DNA from: Hofstenia miamia
Taxonomy: Eukaryota > Xenacoelomorpha > Acoela
Reading direction: 5' to 3'
DNA: 64,000 nt
Assembly: GCA_004352715.1 (NCBI GenBank)
Contig: SCFE01000064.1
Coordinates: 1,590,226-1,654,225, forward strand
Shown piece by piece: positions 1 through 11,083 of this stretch. Every line of letters starts with the position of its first letter. Positions within the stretch are counted from its first letter, which is position 1. The position numbers and the translations under genes are program-made. The notes below the pieces were generated by a model. That model saw only the letters and a list, made by a program, of their open reading frames with translations, searched no databases and was not told the DNA's origin.

Positions 1-158
1 AAACAGACCTATCAAAATTATAGAGATGGTCAGTAAATCACAAGAAGAAATGAAAATGGAGGAAATGCTGCTACAATCAAATACAATTGCGCTCACGCTG
101 AATACACAGAGAGAGATCGACAAAGTGAACTTAGAAAAGTGAGGATGAACGTCTATTA

Positions 159-1438
159 GTGGAAATAACAGTACGACGAGAAAAAACAGATAACATAGTA
201 CAAAGAATATATGGTGAAGTCTACGAAAGAGAAACTAAGTCTATGATAAAAATCCTATGTACCGAAGCTTTTATGAGACAAGAGATTACACAGATGCTGC
301 AACCAAATAGTCAGTTAGCAGTCGACATTGAGTGTATAACATTGAAAATGGTAATGAAAGCAGACACTGCGAAAAATTTGATGAGACATGGATTAACAAA
401 TGCTTTTTGGGAAAGTGTTAATACCAGTAAGAATAACTACCCCGCGACTTTTGGGATGGCGACAACGTCGAATATGGATGGATCGTACGAAAATATTGAG
501 AAACAAACGTTAACCACATTGTTAAAATGTACACCGCCTCCGACAGTATATGTGCCAATGCTATTACCTACATGGCGGTTGAAAAAGAAGAAACCAGTGA
601 AAGCTTTTTGGCACAAGGAGAACACATATGTAAATAAGCTGGAGGACGCCGAAAGAATTGTTATGGATGAGAGGTATAAGAAATCAAAAGAAATCTTAAG
701 CAAAAACGACAACAAGGAGAGAGTATTCATCGAAGGTGCAGTAACCCCATATGACTTATACAACGAAGGTGAACCTATACATAAACAGATTAGAAAAGTG
801 CGAAATGAAATTGAGAAGAGGAGCACAAAGACGGTGATTCTATTTTCTGAATACAGATATTATGATGTGATGCACAGAGTAGAAATCATAACAATGATAC
901 GCCTGGGAAAAAATGATCCAGACCAGATAANNNNNNNNNNNNNNNNNNNNNNNNNNNNNNNNNNNNNNNNNNNNNNNNNNNNNNNNNNNNNNNNNNNNNN
1001 NNNNNNNNGATATAGTGTGGGGTGAACTATGGAGCTCTGAATACAGATATTATGATGTAATGCGCAGAGTAGAAATCATAACGATGATATGCCTGGGAAA
1101 AAATGATCCAGACCAGATAACGCGAGAGGAATTCAGAAATAATATCAGTGCGTTTTATGATGAAGCATCTATATCAAAGTCTTTGAGGTCGACGTATGAA
1201 TTCTTTTATCCTGAAACGACAGTGGGTCCAGAACTATCACATACAAGCAGGGTAAACGCAAAGATGACGCTAATGATAGCGATTAAAGGATTAAAGCTGT
1301 ACGAAAAGTATTATGAAGAATTTAACAATAAACTCAATGAGTTACGCAGCATGTGTATGATTTCAAATAAACTGAAGAATCCGATGTTTTTAAGACATAA
1401 AAAACTGGTTACAACAGAAAAAGAGGTCGTGCTAAAAC
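159..1438 (+). CDS. Unrecognised long open frame, interrupted by assembly gaps
   Basis: Two plus-strand open stretches (159-930 and 1015-1438) make one lysine- and glutamate-rich, apparently cytosolic protein of roughly 400 residues, with no signal peptide or membrane segment. I do not recognise the family. No ATG lies at the track start: codon 159 is GTG and the frame is already open upstream of it. Positions 2-138 are open in another frame with similar composition (methionine-, glutamate- and glutamine-rich), so a one-base frameshift near 135 probably hides an earlier N-terminus. About 85 bp before the gap (844-930) is repeated almost exactly after it (1034-1120), with a few substitutions, so the gap probably joins overlapping alleles and the protein likely continues without the duplicate. 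The right end runs into a second gap. It could be an exon or a mobile-element ORF; the LTR-like repeat at 1656 makes the latter plausible. Confidence 0.45.
931..1008. other. Assembly gap (78 N)
   Basis: Run of N inside the long open frame. Near-identical 85-bp sequence on both sides suggests a join of two overlapping haplotype contigs. Confidence 0.95.
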
Positions 1439-1654
1439 NNNNNNNNNNNNNNNNNNNNNNNNNNNNNNNNNNNNNNNNNNNNNNNNNNNNNNNNNNNNNN
1501 NNNNNNNNNNNNNNNNNNNNNNNNNNNNNNNNNNNNNNNNNNNNNNNNNNNNNNNNNNNNNNNNNNNNNNNNNNNNNNNNNNNNNNNNNNNNNNNNNNNN
1601 NNNNNNNNNNNNNNNNNNNNNNNNNNNNNNNNNNNNNNNNNNNNNNNNNNNNNN
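1439..1654. other. Assembly gap (216 N)
   Basis: Run of N that cuts off the unknown open frame and abuts the LTR-like repeat starting at 1656. Confidence 0.95.
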
Positions 1655-1655
1655 T

Positions 1656-1952
1656 TGTAGCGTAATTCTTCAATTCCTCTTTTGTGCTTTGTTGCAGGTC
1701 GGGTAAGCGTACCCTGTACTTTGTACACTCTGTCTCGTGTCTTGGATCTAAAACCAAAGTCGTTAGTTTCGTATCAATATTAGTTGATGAGATAATAGTT
1801 TAATCATGTAACGGCTAAACAATAGAACAGAAAGAATAGAGACAGATACTGGAGTCTGTCACCTACCGTACTATGTAAGGAGGAAACAATTGTTACAGCA
1901 GCTCCTAAATTAAGCTAAGACTTACTAGTGTGAAGGTTGGCAAGATTCTACA
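1656..1952 (-). repeat. LTR-like dispersed repeat, copy 1
   Basis: This 297-bp block is the reverse complement of 41528-41824, with only about two differences seen by eye. Read on the minus strand it starts TGTAGAATC and ends ACGCTACA, giving TGTAG...CTACA ends like those of LTRs. The right edge meets host (AT)n; the left edge is one base from a gap, so the true element may extend into the gap. The TATATA present in copy 2 reads ACATAG here. It could be a solo LTR, the end of a larger LTR element, or another kind of dispersed repeat. Confidence 0.6.
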
Positions 1953-3183
1953 ATATATAATTTAACAATTTTCGGTTATTTTAGTAAAAATGTAATATTT
2001 AGTTAAATACCAAACTAAAAACAGCATTTGAAGATTTCACTAAGCCCCACTTAGCACATTTCACAACCCAACGAACTTTACTCCTGCTAAATATTGATAA
2101 GCTATAATAAGTTTAAAATACAACATTCCCTACTATGTAATGAAAAATGTTAATACTTCTTTGAAAATTTGTATTCAATGAAAAAATTTAAAGAGCTAAT
2201 TAATTACATTTTGGGTACAATGCCTTTAGATGTACGATGTATCAAATATTTTAAATTACGAGCATTGTGTGCAACTGCTGTTAATGGAATATTTGTTTTG
2301 TGTACATAATTACATTCTGATGGTGGAGGAATTACTTTTCATCTACCTATCAAAATGTTATGATTAATACAAGAAATTCGACACAGAGCAACACTGTCAT
2401 TGCTAGAATTATATTAAAACAATAAAATCCTGATTTTTACTTCCAAGTTGTAAATTAAGAGCCCCTTGTTAAAATTTTGCCAAATGACTAGTGATGCACT
2501 TCTATATAATGTAGAGCATAACGTCATGCTCTCAAAAAATACTGATATTAACAACATTAAGTTATGTATTTTTTTAAAAACTAAGTTAACAAATTAAAAG
2601 CATAACAAGCTGAATAATGATTTTTAAATAAAAACACCTTCCTATAATATTGCAATATATTGAAATAATATTGTGAGGAAATCCAACGCCAGTATATTTA
2701 TTAGCAATATATTTTTGAAAGGCGCTAGAAACAAACCCACTCACTAGTAATACATTCAAAAGTGTAATGTTTACACTAAGCTATTTGATTTGTGAAAATA
2801 TAATTTCTTACTTCATTCTGGAGGGGGGGGGGAGGGGAAAAACACATTTGCTAAGATGCTCAATTTTATGAATTTTGTTATGCAATGGATCATTTTAAGA
2901 ATATTTCAATAACAAAGGAGAACAAACACCATTATCTTAATATCTAGCAATTGTGCAATGATTTGAAATATTCTCTTGCAAAAAACTGAATTTTTTGCAA
3001 ATTTGTCGCCATCTCTCGGGCATTGCAATGATCGAGTTTAAATAATATATACAGGTGTATTAAGTTGTCAATCTTGGTCGGCGTGGCAGATGGGATTCAT
3101 CGAGCTATATTGTACAAAAGAATAATATCTTAGTGTTTGCAATTGTCATTGCCACTACTTCGGTAGTGCATTGATGATGTTCT
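1953..3183. other. No gene seen
   Basis: AT-rich sequence without convincing ORFs or exons. A G-rich run at 2821-2837 is the only compositional oddity. Confidence 0.5.
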
Positions 3184-3290
3184 CTCATAACTTGTTGTTG
3201 ATAACCTGGGTAGGCAGCCATAGAAGTCGGAATCCTCTAAGGAGTGTGTAACAACTCACCTGGAGCAAACAAGTTACTTGCAGGCATCAA
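3184..3290 (+). pseudogene. 28S rRNA-derived fragment
   Basis: The core 3216-3262 matches, with about two mismatches over 47 bases, the highly conserved large-subunit rRNA segment that contains AAGTCGGAATCC and GGAGTGTGTAACAACTCACC. Weaker resemblance extends about 30 bases to each side and then stops, so this is a fragment and not a functional rRNA gene. The match is from memory of the eukaryotic 28S consensus. It could be a retroposed or recombined rDNA scrap, or part of a mobile element that captured rRNA. Confidence 0.7.
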
Positions 3291-3822
3291 TTCAAGCACA
3301 TGCATCCTATCGCACTATCCGACCTTTTTGTAGTAATCACTATACTTATATATTAGTGTTTTTGATCCCATCGGATTTATTCGGTCAGGTTAATTTAGAT
3401 CACCTGGGAAAAGAATGTATGTACAATAAAATATTAAAGATCAAGTTTTATAGATAATTGATTATTTTCATTACAAGAGATACGAGAGGCACTTTAAGAT
3501 TCAGTATGAAAAACGGATGGTTGAGTTACCATAGCTGTATTCTTCACAGTAATGTAGTAAATGCTTAGCATCCAATTCTATTTGATGAAATTTTTTCTTG
3601 AGTTGATTGCCGAAAAGATATTATTTGTTTAGTTCTTCTTTTATAAGATGCGTAAACTTTGGCAAAAAGTAAATTGATTTGCGTAGAAATTTTCGTTTTT
3701 AATCAATAATCCCGAACCCAAATTGAATTGCCAAAACTTGCTGATAAATTTTCTTATAGAAATGGGACTTAATTTTAATCTTATAGTTACAAAATTACAC
3801 GTACTGAAGCTATGCTGTTCTT

Positions 3823-3825
<3 letters not shown>

Positions 3826-3860
<35 letters not shown>
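3826..3860. repeat. (TA)n microsatellite
   Basis: Perfect AT dinucleotide run of about 35 bases. Confidence 0.95.
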
Positions 3861-3864
<4 letters not shown>

Positions 3865-4313
3865 TTATAATCACCTAAGACTTTAATTATAGTAAAATTA
3901 TGCAATAATTGGGAATAACAGTAAAAAATTATTAAAAAGTAGAATCTATGCATGGTAACAGGGCCTTTACAATTCCGTTACCATGGTGAATCAATTAGTT
4001 TCATACGTTGTAATGGAATTAATATTTCAACTATGCCATTTGGTGATAAGACAGTGTACTAAGCCTAAATGAATATACATTTATCATATACGTACTTTAT
4101 AGAGGACCATTAAGTTATGATGAAAATGGAATATACTTGTAATAGTGATGTTAACTTTTTGAAATTCCGCAACCGACTAGTTTTGTATTCATTGATCAAG
4201 AAAAATGAATTTCTCAAAAAGAATTCTGTCTCATTGATGAACATACTTCACACATGCCACATTTCAATAAAAATTTTAATGCTGAAAATGAAATTCCGTT
4301 AATGCTTGAGCAG

Positions 4314-4560
4314 TGCCAGCAGTTAATCCTTAAACGCCTATGGCGCGACAACCTCTGATTTTGAGCACGGCGCGCCTGGGCGGAACTCACATCGGTTGTC
4401 TTCAGAAAACAAAATTCTACAAAGGTAGTATTTTCAATCAACACTAAAACTGCGTTCTGTGGTCTCAGAGCAGAGTCCAGCAATTAATAAAAAATAAAGC
4501 CATTGTTCTAGACCCGGAGGCTTAGTCGAGCATGTCAGAGCCAGAGATTGTCGAAACTTT
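4314..4560. other. GC-elevated island, no identified gene
   Basis: A CpG-containing patch in AT-rich surroundings with GGCGCGCC near 4371 and several CGCC/GGCG words. A minus-strand frame of 89 codons crosses it but has no recognisable domain or clear splice borders. It may be a promoter or a short mobile element. Confidence 0.3.
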
Positions 4561-4892
4561 CATGAATATCCATATCAGTAAATCAATTTCAGCGGCATTG
4601 TGCACCTTGGTATGAATTGGTAAGTTCTTCGTCCAATTAACTAGTTGGCAAAATTTATTATTAAATCAACTTGAATAATATTCAAAATATTACAAACTAA
4701 TTCAAAAAGCTATATATTTAGAAGTAATTAAAAAATTTACACTTGTAAAAGTGCTTTTACAACTAATATAAACATAGAAACAATCCTCTGGAAAGTTTCC
4801 ATCAGGTAGTTCTACGCTTTGCAGATTTTTTAATTTGTAGTATATTTTCTGGGTTTTGAACTGACTAAAACTGAGTATATTATATATATATA

Positions 4893-6290
4893 CAGTACTG
4901 GCCAAAAGTTTGGGAACACTTTCCAAATTTAGAAATTTTTGTATTTTACACTAAAAAACGAAATGTAGAAACAATATAATAGCACAATGTAGGAACAATA
5001 TGATAACACCGTGTAGAAAGTAAATAGTTAATTCAGAAAAACTCACTAATATTTTGTTTGTCCGCCATTATTGGCCCAACACGCAGCAATGCGATTTGAC
5101 ATTGACTCGAACAGTTTTCTACAATAATCATCAGTAATCTCTGTGCACCATACCACTTGAATTTGCTCCTTCAGATGGTCGAGTGATGTGCATTAACGCT
5201 TCCTCAGACAGTTTTTGTTGTGATGCCAGCAATTTTCTATTACGTTGAAGGGAGTTTCCTGGCCAGTTCTCAAGCAGCAGAAAGTCTTGTGATGCAATCC
5301 ACTGTTTCACAACTTTGGCGCTGTGCCAAGAAGGACCATCTTGTTGTAGTACAGATATTCCGCAGAGCAGCATAAACATGAGAACTTTCTCCTGAATTAT
5401 TTTGAGGTAGGCCTTGGCTGTGACTGCCTCGTTGTGAGGAACAAAATGCAGACCAGCGTGAGGAACAAAATGCAGACCAGCGCGCCCATTCGCAGTTATA
5501 GCACCCCAAATCATCACAGAAGGTGCTGAGCGGACAGTTTGTTGCATGTAACGTGTGTGGAATCTTTAGTTTCTTGGTCGTTGAACGTGTGGCCAGTATG
5601 ATGTAAACTGGCAAATCTTGGATTCGTCACTAAACATTACTTGATGCCACATCTCAGGGGTGTAGAGTTGGTATTGCCTACAGAAGCGCAACCAGTCTTG
5701 AATGTTCTTTGAAGACAATCGGGATTTGGCTGCCGGTTTGCATGATGGAAGGTCAAAGGTAGTATTCAATCGACGCCTAATGGTGCGTGTTGATACAATC
5801 TGCACTACCGCACCTAGATTTGTTTTGACTTCAGAAGATGAAGAAAATGGTTGATTGATGACGTAATGGTGAATGAGATAGTCAGTCTGAGGGGTTGTCA
5901 CTTTTGGTCTTCCAGACTGCTTGAGAGAGGAAAAATTTTGCAGTTGCTGATAGCAAGTAACACTTCTGGATACTGAAGATACTGAAACGCCCATTCTAAC
6001 AGCTATATCGCAATAATTGTAACTCATCTCTTACAAGATATGAATTTGATCACGCTTTGTTGGTGAAATTTCACTACCACGGACCATATTTCAAACTATA
6101 ATGATAGTGCTTTTTCAGTGAAAATGTATTGTGTGTAAATCTAAGGTTGTGTTAATTTGATTGGCTAAATGAATCTGTTGTAAATTCTAAGAAAAAAATG
6201 GGGAATTCCAGAAATTTTACGAAGTTTCCAGGAAATAGCATAAAACATGCTTTAGACAGGTTACTGTTCCCAAACTTTTGGCCAGTACTG
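4893..6290 (-). mobile_element. Tc1/mariner transposon (Tc1-like), complete with TIRs
   Basis: A 1398-bp element bounded by 26-bp perfect terminal inverted repeats beginning CAGTACTGGCCAAAAG (4893-4918 and 6265-6290). TA dinucleotides flank both ends (4891-4892 and 6291-6292), as expected for TA-target insertion, and both flanks are TA microsatellite. It encodes one minus-strand DDE transposase, now disabled. Perfect TIRs suggest a fairly recent insertion. Confidence 0.93.
5193..6087 (-). pseudogene. Tc1-like transposase, disabled
   Basis: A DDE transposase of the IS630-Tc1-mariner superfamily, which cuts and pastes the surrounding element in the nucleus. The likely original ATG is at 6085-6087. 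An N-terminal helix-turn-helix region (AVRMGVSVSSVSR) and a GRP motif (SGRPKVTT) are followed by the catalytic blocks: MFSDESK (first Asp), VLQQDGPSWH (second Asp) and, after a frameshift near 5250, VIENCW (expected third acidic residue, Glu). Damage seen: in-frame stops just before 6027 and at 5563-5565, the frameshift, and an in-frame tandem duplication of 24 bp that repeats AGLHFVPH near 5441-5490. Length is about normal for Tc1 transposases (some 300-340 residues). It cannot make active protein as it stands, but its few lesions fit a young copy. Confidence 0.9.
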
Positions 6291-6309
6291 TATATATATA
6301 TATATATAN

Positions 6310-6640
6310 GAAAAATTTTGCAGTTGCTGATAGCAAGTAACACTTCTGGATACTGAAGATACTGAAACGCCCATTCTAACAGCTATATCGCAATAATTGT
6401 AACTCATCTCTTACAAGATCTAAGGTTGTGTTAATTTGATTGGCTAAATGAATCTGTTGTAAATTCTAAGAAAAAAATGGGGAATTCCAGAAATTTTACG
6501 AAGTTTCCAGGAAATAGCATAANCTGAAACGCCCATTCTAACAGCTATATCGCAATAATTGTAACTCATCTCTTACAAGATATGAATTTGATCACGCTTT
6601 GTTGGTGAAATTTCACTACCACGGACCATATTTCAAACTA
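6310..6640 (-). repeat. Duplicated internal pieces of the adjacent Tc1 element
   Basis: After a single N at 6309, sequence identical to 5930-6039 is joined directly to sequence identical to 6141-6242 (about 100 bp missing at the junction). After another N at 6523, a copy of about 5979-6098 runs into (TA)n. Exact identity and single-N joins point to misassembly or unresolved alleles, although an internally deleted nonautonomous copy is possible. Confidence 0.75.
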
Positions 6641-7380
6641 TATATATATATATATATCAGCAAGCAGTATTTTTTCAAAGGAAGGTATTTTGGGCATTCA
6701 ACAGTATCACAAACAGTTTCTTACCTTTTGCAATGAATGTGTTAATTTTTCAAAACTTGTCAAAGCCAAAAACTTATTTCTTAATATTAAGAACTCCTTG
6801 AATTTTTCAAAAAATACCTTTAGAAAATATTTAACAACACTTCCGACAATGTTAATTTCCAAAGTAATTTTTTGAACTTAATTACTCACGATCAAAAACC
6901 CCTGTGATCTTTTCTTCCACTCAAGTGAAAACATTTGAAGCTTGTTTACATGTTTATCCATTATTCATTAAATGTTCTAACAATTATTAGCTTAATTGTG
7001 CAACATAAAAATTAATTTTTTTCGAGAACCTCCTAAGAGAAATTCCTGACGTTTCCAAGAAAACATATTGTTCCTTCCAGTCACTGCATAAATTTAGATG
7101 ACTTTTTGATAGTGGATTCATACTCTTCACTTGGAAAATAGCCTGGAACAGTTATTTGATATTCCTAAATGCAAAATTACAAGCTGTGAAGTAACAGGAT
7201 GCAGTGGATAGTGTGAATCTAATGTTTTTGACAACTGTACGTGTTAAGTACATCAAAGAATGACAAAATTAGATTTACTTTTCATATTGGATCAGAGTAA
7301 CACATGACAAAGAGAGAAATCCTGTTTTGGGTGAATTGACAAGAATGTGTCTTCTACAATAAATTAATGAAAGCAAACAA
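6641..7380. other. No gene seen
   Basis: (TA)n to 6657, then AT-rich sequence with only a short, low-complexity open frame (6690-6875) that lacks coding character. Confidence 0.5.
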
Positions 7381-7507
7381 ATGAAGTTTGATCAATTGCA
7401 TAAATTAGAAGTTGAAAAGTCAGGATCCGTAAGATTAGATCAAGAAATTCGTGAATCAGCTAGGAAGGTCTTACAACATTTTGGAATCGGGGGAAGATTG
7501 TTAAGCG
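7381..7507 (+). CDS. Candidate coding exon, unknown protein
   Basis: An open stretch of 42 codons from an ATG, charged and with coding-like codon choice (EVEKSGSVRLDQEIRESARK, then a glycine-rich FGIGGRLLSG), ending at a good donor, GCG|GTAAG, at 7507/7508 in phase 1. Past the donor the frame turns into intron-like AT-rich sequence. An in-frame stop lies about eight codons upstream of the ATG, so this would be a first coding exon, or its acceptor lies between them. The family is not recognised and no partner exon was found. Confidence 0.3.
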
Positions 7508-7701
7508 GTAAGATTTATTTTTTGTTTAACAAACAATCGCATGCAATATTCAGAAATTCATCTTATAGAAGATGGACGAATAGACGCGCTATTTTGAAAT
7601 TTTTCTAATGTTAATGACTTTATTGATGAACTAAAATAATCAGATGCGTCATTTCATGAAGCTTAGCCCAGTGGGTTAAAACTAAAAACTTATTAAGCAG
7701 C

Positions 7702-7717
7702 TACGTGACGTCACGTA
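7702..7717. promoter_or_regulatory. 16-bp perfect palindrome containing a CRE core
   Basis: TACGTGACGTCACGTA is a perfect palindrome centred on TGACGTCA, the bZIP CRE/ATF site, overlapped by ACGTGA half sites. Its right half begins a 14-mer that recurs near 8.8 and 9.2 kb. A regulatory role is inference only. Confidence 0.35.
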
Positions 7718-8104
7718 AGTTACATCATTTGTTTCGTTTTTGAAAATCGGTAAAACCGACACAAATATTTAATCAATGCTTAAACTACATAGTTTTATAT
7801 TGAAATTCTTTGAAATAAAATTTATATTTGAACAAAACAATTTTATAAAAAAATTAAAGAAGTTTTCTTCACATAAACCCTAATTAAAACTTCAATTAAT
7901 TTAAACAATTCTTTTGTTCGAATTCCTGTATTTGTGAGAGTAAAAACATTATACGTCATAAGGTATCAAGTGATGTTTCTAAGGGTTTATTTTCTTAGCA
8001 ATGCTTTCAGATGTGTAAAGTATACAATCAGGTTCCTTGAGCTACTTACATTTTTTCCTATGCTACTACTGCATTTACCTTAAAATGGTCTCAATTGATC
8101 ATCA

Positions 8105-8410
8105 CAGCATCATCAAGATATATGATATCTGTTTTCCTCTCACCATCATCTCTCTTCATCTGGACTCTCAGTGACCTCTGATATAAAATCATATTTCACT
8201 TTGACTGTAGGAAGCTCATTCATTTTAATATTAATGGGATACATATTGATTGTCGATCAACTGTAGCTGGCAACATGACAATTGGAAAAAAAGGAGGCCT
8301 CTATAACGGTCTTTCATTGGCCTAAATTTAACAGAAGGCTTTGAATGTCCACTTCATCCACATGGAAAACTTTAACATTCGGTAAAATTTTGTCACTACT
8401 GACACAACAT
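8105..8410 (-). pseudogene. Decayed coding-like segment, unknown family
   Basis: On the minus strand one frame reads as normal protein for long runs between a few stops, for example KILPNVKVFHVDEVDIQSLL and then MNELPTVKVKYDFISEVTES. Amino-acid use is balanced, unlike surrounding AT-rich intron sequence. No family was recognised. It is probably a dead mobile-element ORF or gene fragment. Confidence 0.3.
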
Positions 8411-9160
8411 CAAAAGAATTCTAGATAATCACATTTGCCTTTATTTTTTATTTATTATTTTGCTCTACCAATTATATCAACAAAATCTCTACGATGCGAG
8501 GTTGCCAAGTATTTCCATTACAAGTCGAAACTCAGCAGGGTTAATATATACTAATCTTGCGGATGTGTATATTTGGGCTTTAGAAATACATGTACGTTTA
8601 TTTAATATTATTATTAAGTAAGACTGCACATTGTAATAAATTGCATAAGTTGTCAAAATTACCAAACTTATTCAAGACCAACAATGTGAAATTATGATTT
8701 TAATAACTTGACAATGAAAATAGAGCCTCTAAAATTCCCATCAATAAATGATTTGATTATTCCAAAGAATTTAGGAGCACAGTTGTTTGAAATATTTTGA
8801 TGTTGTCACTTACGTGACAATTTTGAGTAACTTACATGACAGTAGATACAACTGTTTTAAGATACAACAGACAACTTTGATTAAAAGATTATGCACAAGA
8901 ACATCGAACAGGGACATGATTTTGCAACAAAACATTGGTCTATATAACTAAATGGTAATGATTCACTATATTTTTTACTTGATTCAAAATTTTTAGATTT
9001 AACACAGTTGAGGTTATCACAAGATGACAACTATAGTTTGTAGAATCATATTATATGTTGAGATATGTCTAATATTTGACCTTATATGAATATATTTGGA
9101 TTGTGAGAAAACATTGTTCTATTGACAATAAATAGCTGCTACTAAAAATTTCTCCCCTGA

Positions 9161-9346
9161 AGTGTAACTTACGTGACACGAAATGGTCCAGATACATTAA
9201 GACTTGAATATGAAGATGTTATTTGTGGCGTGATGTTCAAATTCATCAAATGCTTAAAAAGCCAGTGTGAAAATGTACAATTGAGTAACATTGTTACTCC
9301 TACAATCAAGAATTTCCACCTTCGAAAATATTTAAGTCAGAATTAG
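9161..9346 (+). pseudogene. Open coding-like fragment, unknown family
   Basis: Sixty-one codons open between TGA at 9158-9160 and TAG at 9344-9346, with balanced composition (VTYVTRNGPDTLRLEYEDVI, then a Cys/Lys-rich part) and no ATG near the start. A similar VTYVT/VTYMT peptide can be read at 8805 and 8827 in other frames, each time from the same repeated nucleotide motif. It may be part of an old duplicated ORF or mobile element; I do not recognise it. Confidence 0.3.
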
Positions 9347-9731
9347 TTATTTTGAGTAGTCATTTAATAAATGATGATGGAAACTAAGAAAATAAAATGG
9401 CTTTGATATAAACAATGTATTAATATTTTTAGTGTAACAAACACCGTTAGAAATTTTATAAAAATTGTAATACCTGATTTCATCTTGAATGGTATTAGAA
9501 AAAGGGCCAAAGCAAATCATCACGTCCAAAGTAAAAAAAGGATGTTTTTACTGAATTTGAATATCTAGCCAGGTATTTGATAAAAAAGATCAATTTAGTA
9601 ATAACACTCACTAAATTCTAACAGGAATAATGCATAAATATGTAAACAATCCACATAATATAAAATATGATAAACAATTTAAAAAAACTACAAGAGTTCG
9701 TACGAAAAAATGACTTAAAAGCTGTCCCATG

Positions 9732-10062
9732 TGATAAGATAAGATAAGATAAGACAATCTTTATTAAAAGAAGGTAAAGCAATTAATACAAACTGATGGC
9801 TTCTCAAAATAGCGTCATTAAAAAAAATAAAACAAAATCATACTATTTACAAACCTATACATTGCTAAGAAGGCTAAGAATAAGTCTACATTCTAGTAAT
9901 TGTGTAATTGCTATTATAGAAATTGTACCCTGTCCAAGATCTTCCTGAGATGAATTTTTGCTTAAGAATAAATCTTTTCACACTATTTCGGAATTCTTTC
10001 AGTTTTGTAATATGCTTAATTTCGTTAGGTAGATTATTCCATTGCCTTGTGGCTACGTTTAA
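9732..10062 (-). mobile_element. LINE 3' end with (GATAA)n tail
   Basis: The minus strand encodes the last part of a LINE ORF2: a WNNLP block typical of CR1/L2-type C-termini, then a Lys/Arg-rich stretch and GYNFYNSNYTITRM before a stop at 9886-9888. About 150 bp of 3' UTR and a tandem (TTATC)n tail (GATAA on the plus strand, 9732-9753) follow. A simple-repeat tail instead of poly(A) is typical of several non-LTR clades. The same C-terminus occurs at 27.1 and 45.9 kb. The 5' part is lost in the 1000-N gap. Confidence 0.8.
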
Positions 10063-11062
10063 NNNNNNNNNNNNNNNNNNNNNNNNNNNNNNNNNNNNNN
10101 NNNNNNNNNNNNNNNNNNNNNNNNNNNNNNNNNNNNNNNNNNNNNNNNNNNNNNNNNNNNNNNNNNNNNNNNNNNNNNNNNNNNNNNNNNNNNNNNNNNN
10201 NNNNNNNNNNNNNNNNNNNNNNNNNNNNNNNNNNNNNNNNNNNNNNNNNNNNNNNNNNNNNNNNNNNNNNNNNNNNNNNNNNNNNNNNNNNNNNNNNNNN
10301 NNNNNNNNNNNNNNNNNNNNNNNNNNNNNNNNNNNNNNNNNNNNNNNNNNNNNNNNNNNNNNNNNNNNNNNNNNNNNNNNNNNNNNNNNNNNNNNNNNNN
10401 NNNNNNNNNNNNNNNNNNNNNNNNNNNNNNNNNNNNNNNNNNNNNNNNNNNNNNNNNNNNNNNNNNNNNNNNNNNNNNNNNNNNNNNNNNNNNNNNNNNN
10501 NNNNNNNNNNNNNNNNNNNNNNNNNNNNNNNNNNNNNNNNNNNNNNNNNNNNNNNNNNNNNNNNNNNNNNNNNNNNNNNNNNNNNNNNNNNNNNNNNNNN
10601 NNNNNNNNNNNNNNNNNNNNNNNNNNNNNNNNNNNNNNNNNNNNNNNNNNNNNNNNNNNNNNNNNNNNNNNNNNNNNNNNNNNNNNNNNNNNNNNNNNNN
10701 NNNNNNNNNNNNNNNNNNNNNNNNNNNNNNNNNNNNNNNNNNNNNNNNNNNNNNNNNNNNNNNNNNNNNNNNNNNNNNNNNNNNNNNNNNNNNNNNNNNN
10801 NNNNNNNNNNNNNNNNNNNNNNNNNNNNNNNNNNNNNNNNNNNNNNNNNNNNNNNNNNNNNNNNNNNNNNNNNNNNNNNNNNNNNNNNNNNNNNNNNNNN
10901 NNNNNNNNNNNNNNNNNNNNNNNNNNNNNNNNNNNNNNNNNNNNNNNNNNNNNNNNNNNNNNNNNNNNNNNNNNNNNNNNNNNNNNNNNNNNNNNNNNNN
11001 NNNNNNNNNNNNNNNNNNNNNNNNNNNNNNNNNNNNNNNNNNNNNNNNNNNNNNNNNNNNNN
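10063..11062. other. Scaffold gap (exactly 1000 N)
   Basis: Round-number gap, so its true length is unknown. It lies between a LINE fragment and a (TA)n tract (11063-11083). Confidence 0.97.
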
Positions 11063-11083
11063 TATATATATATATATATATAT

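Noticed and set aside
437-826. 129-codon minus ORF
   Set aside because: Phe/Ser/Leu-rich shadow of the plus-strand long frame.
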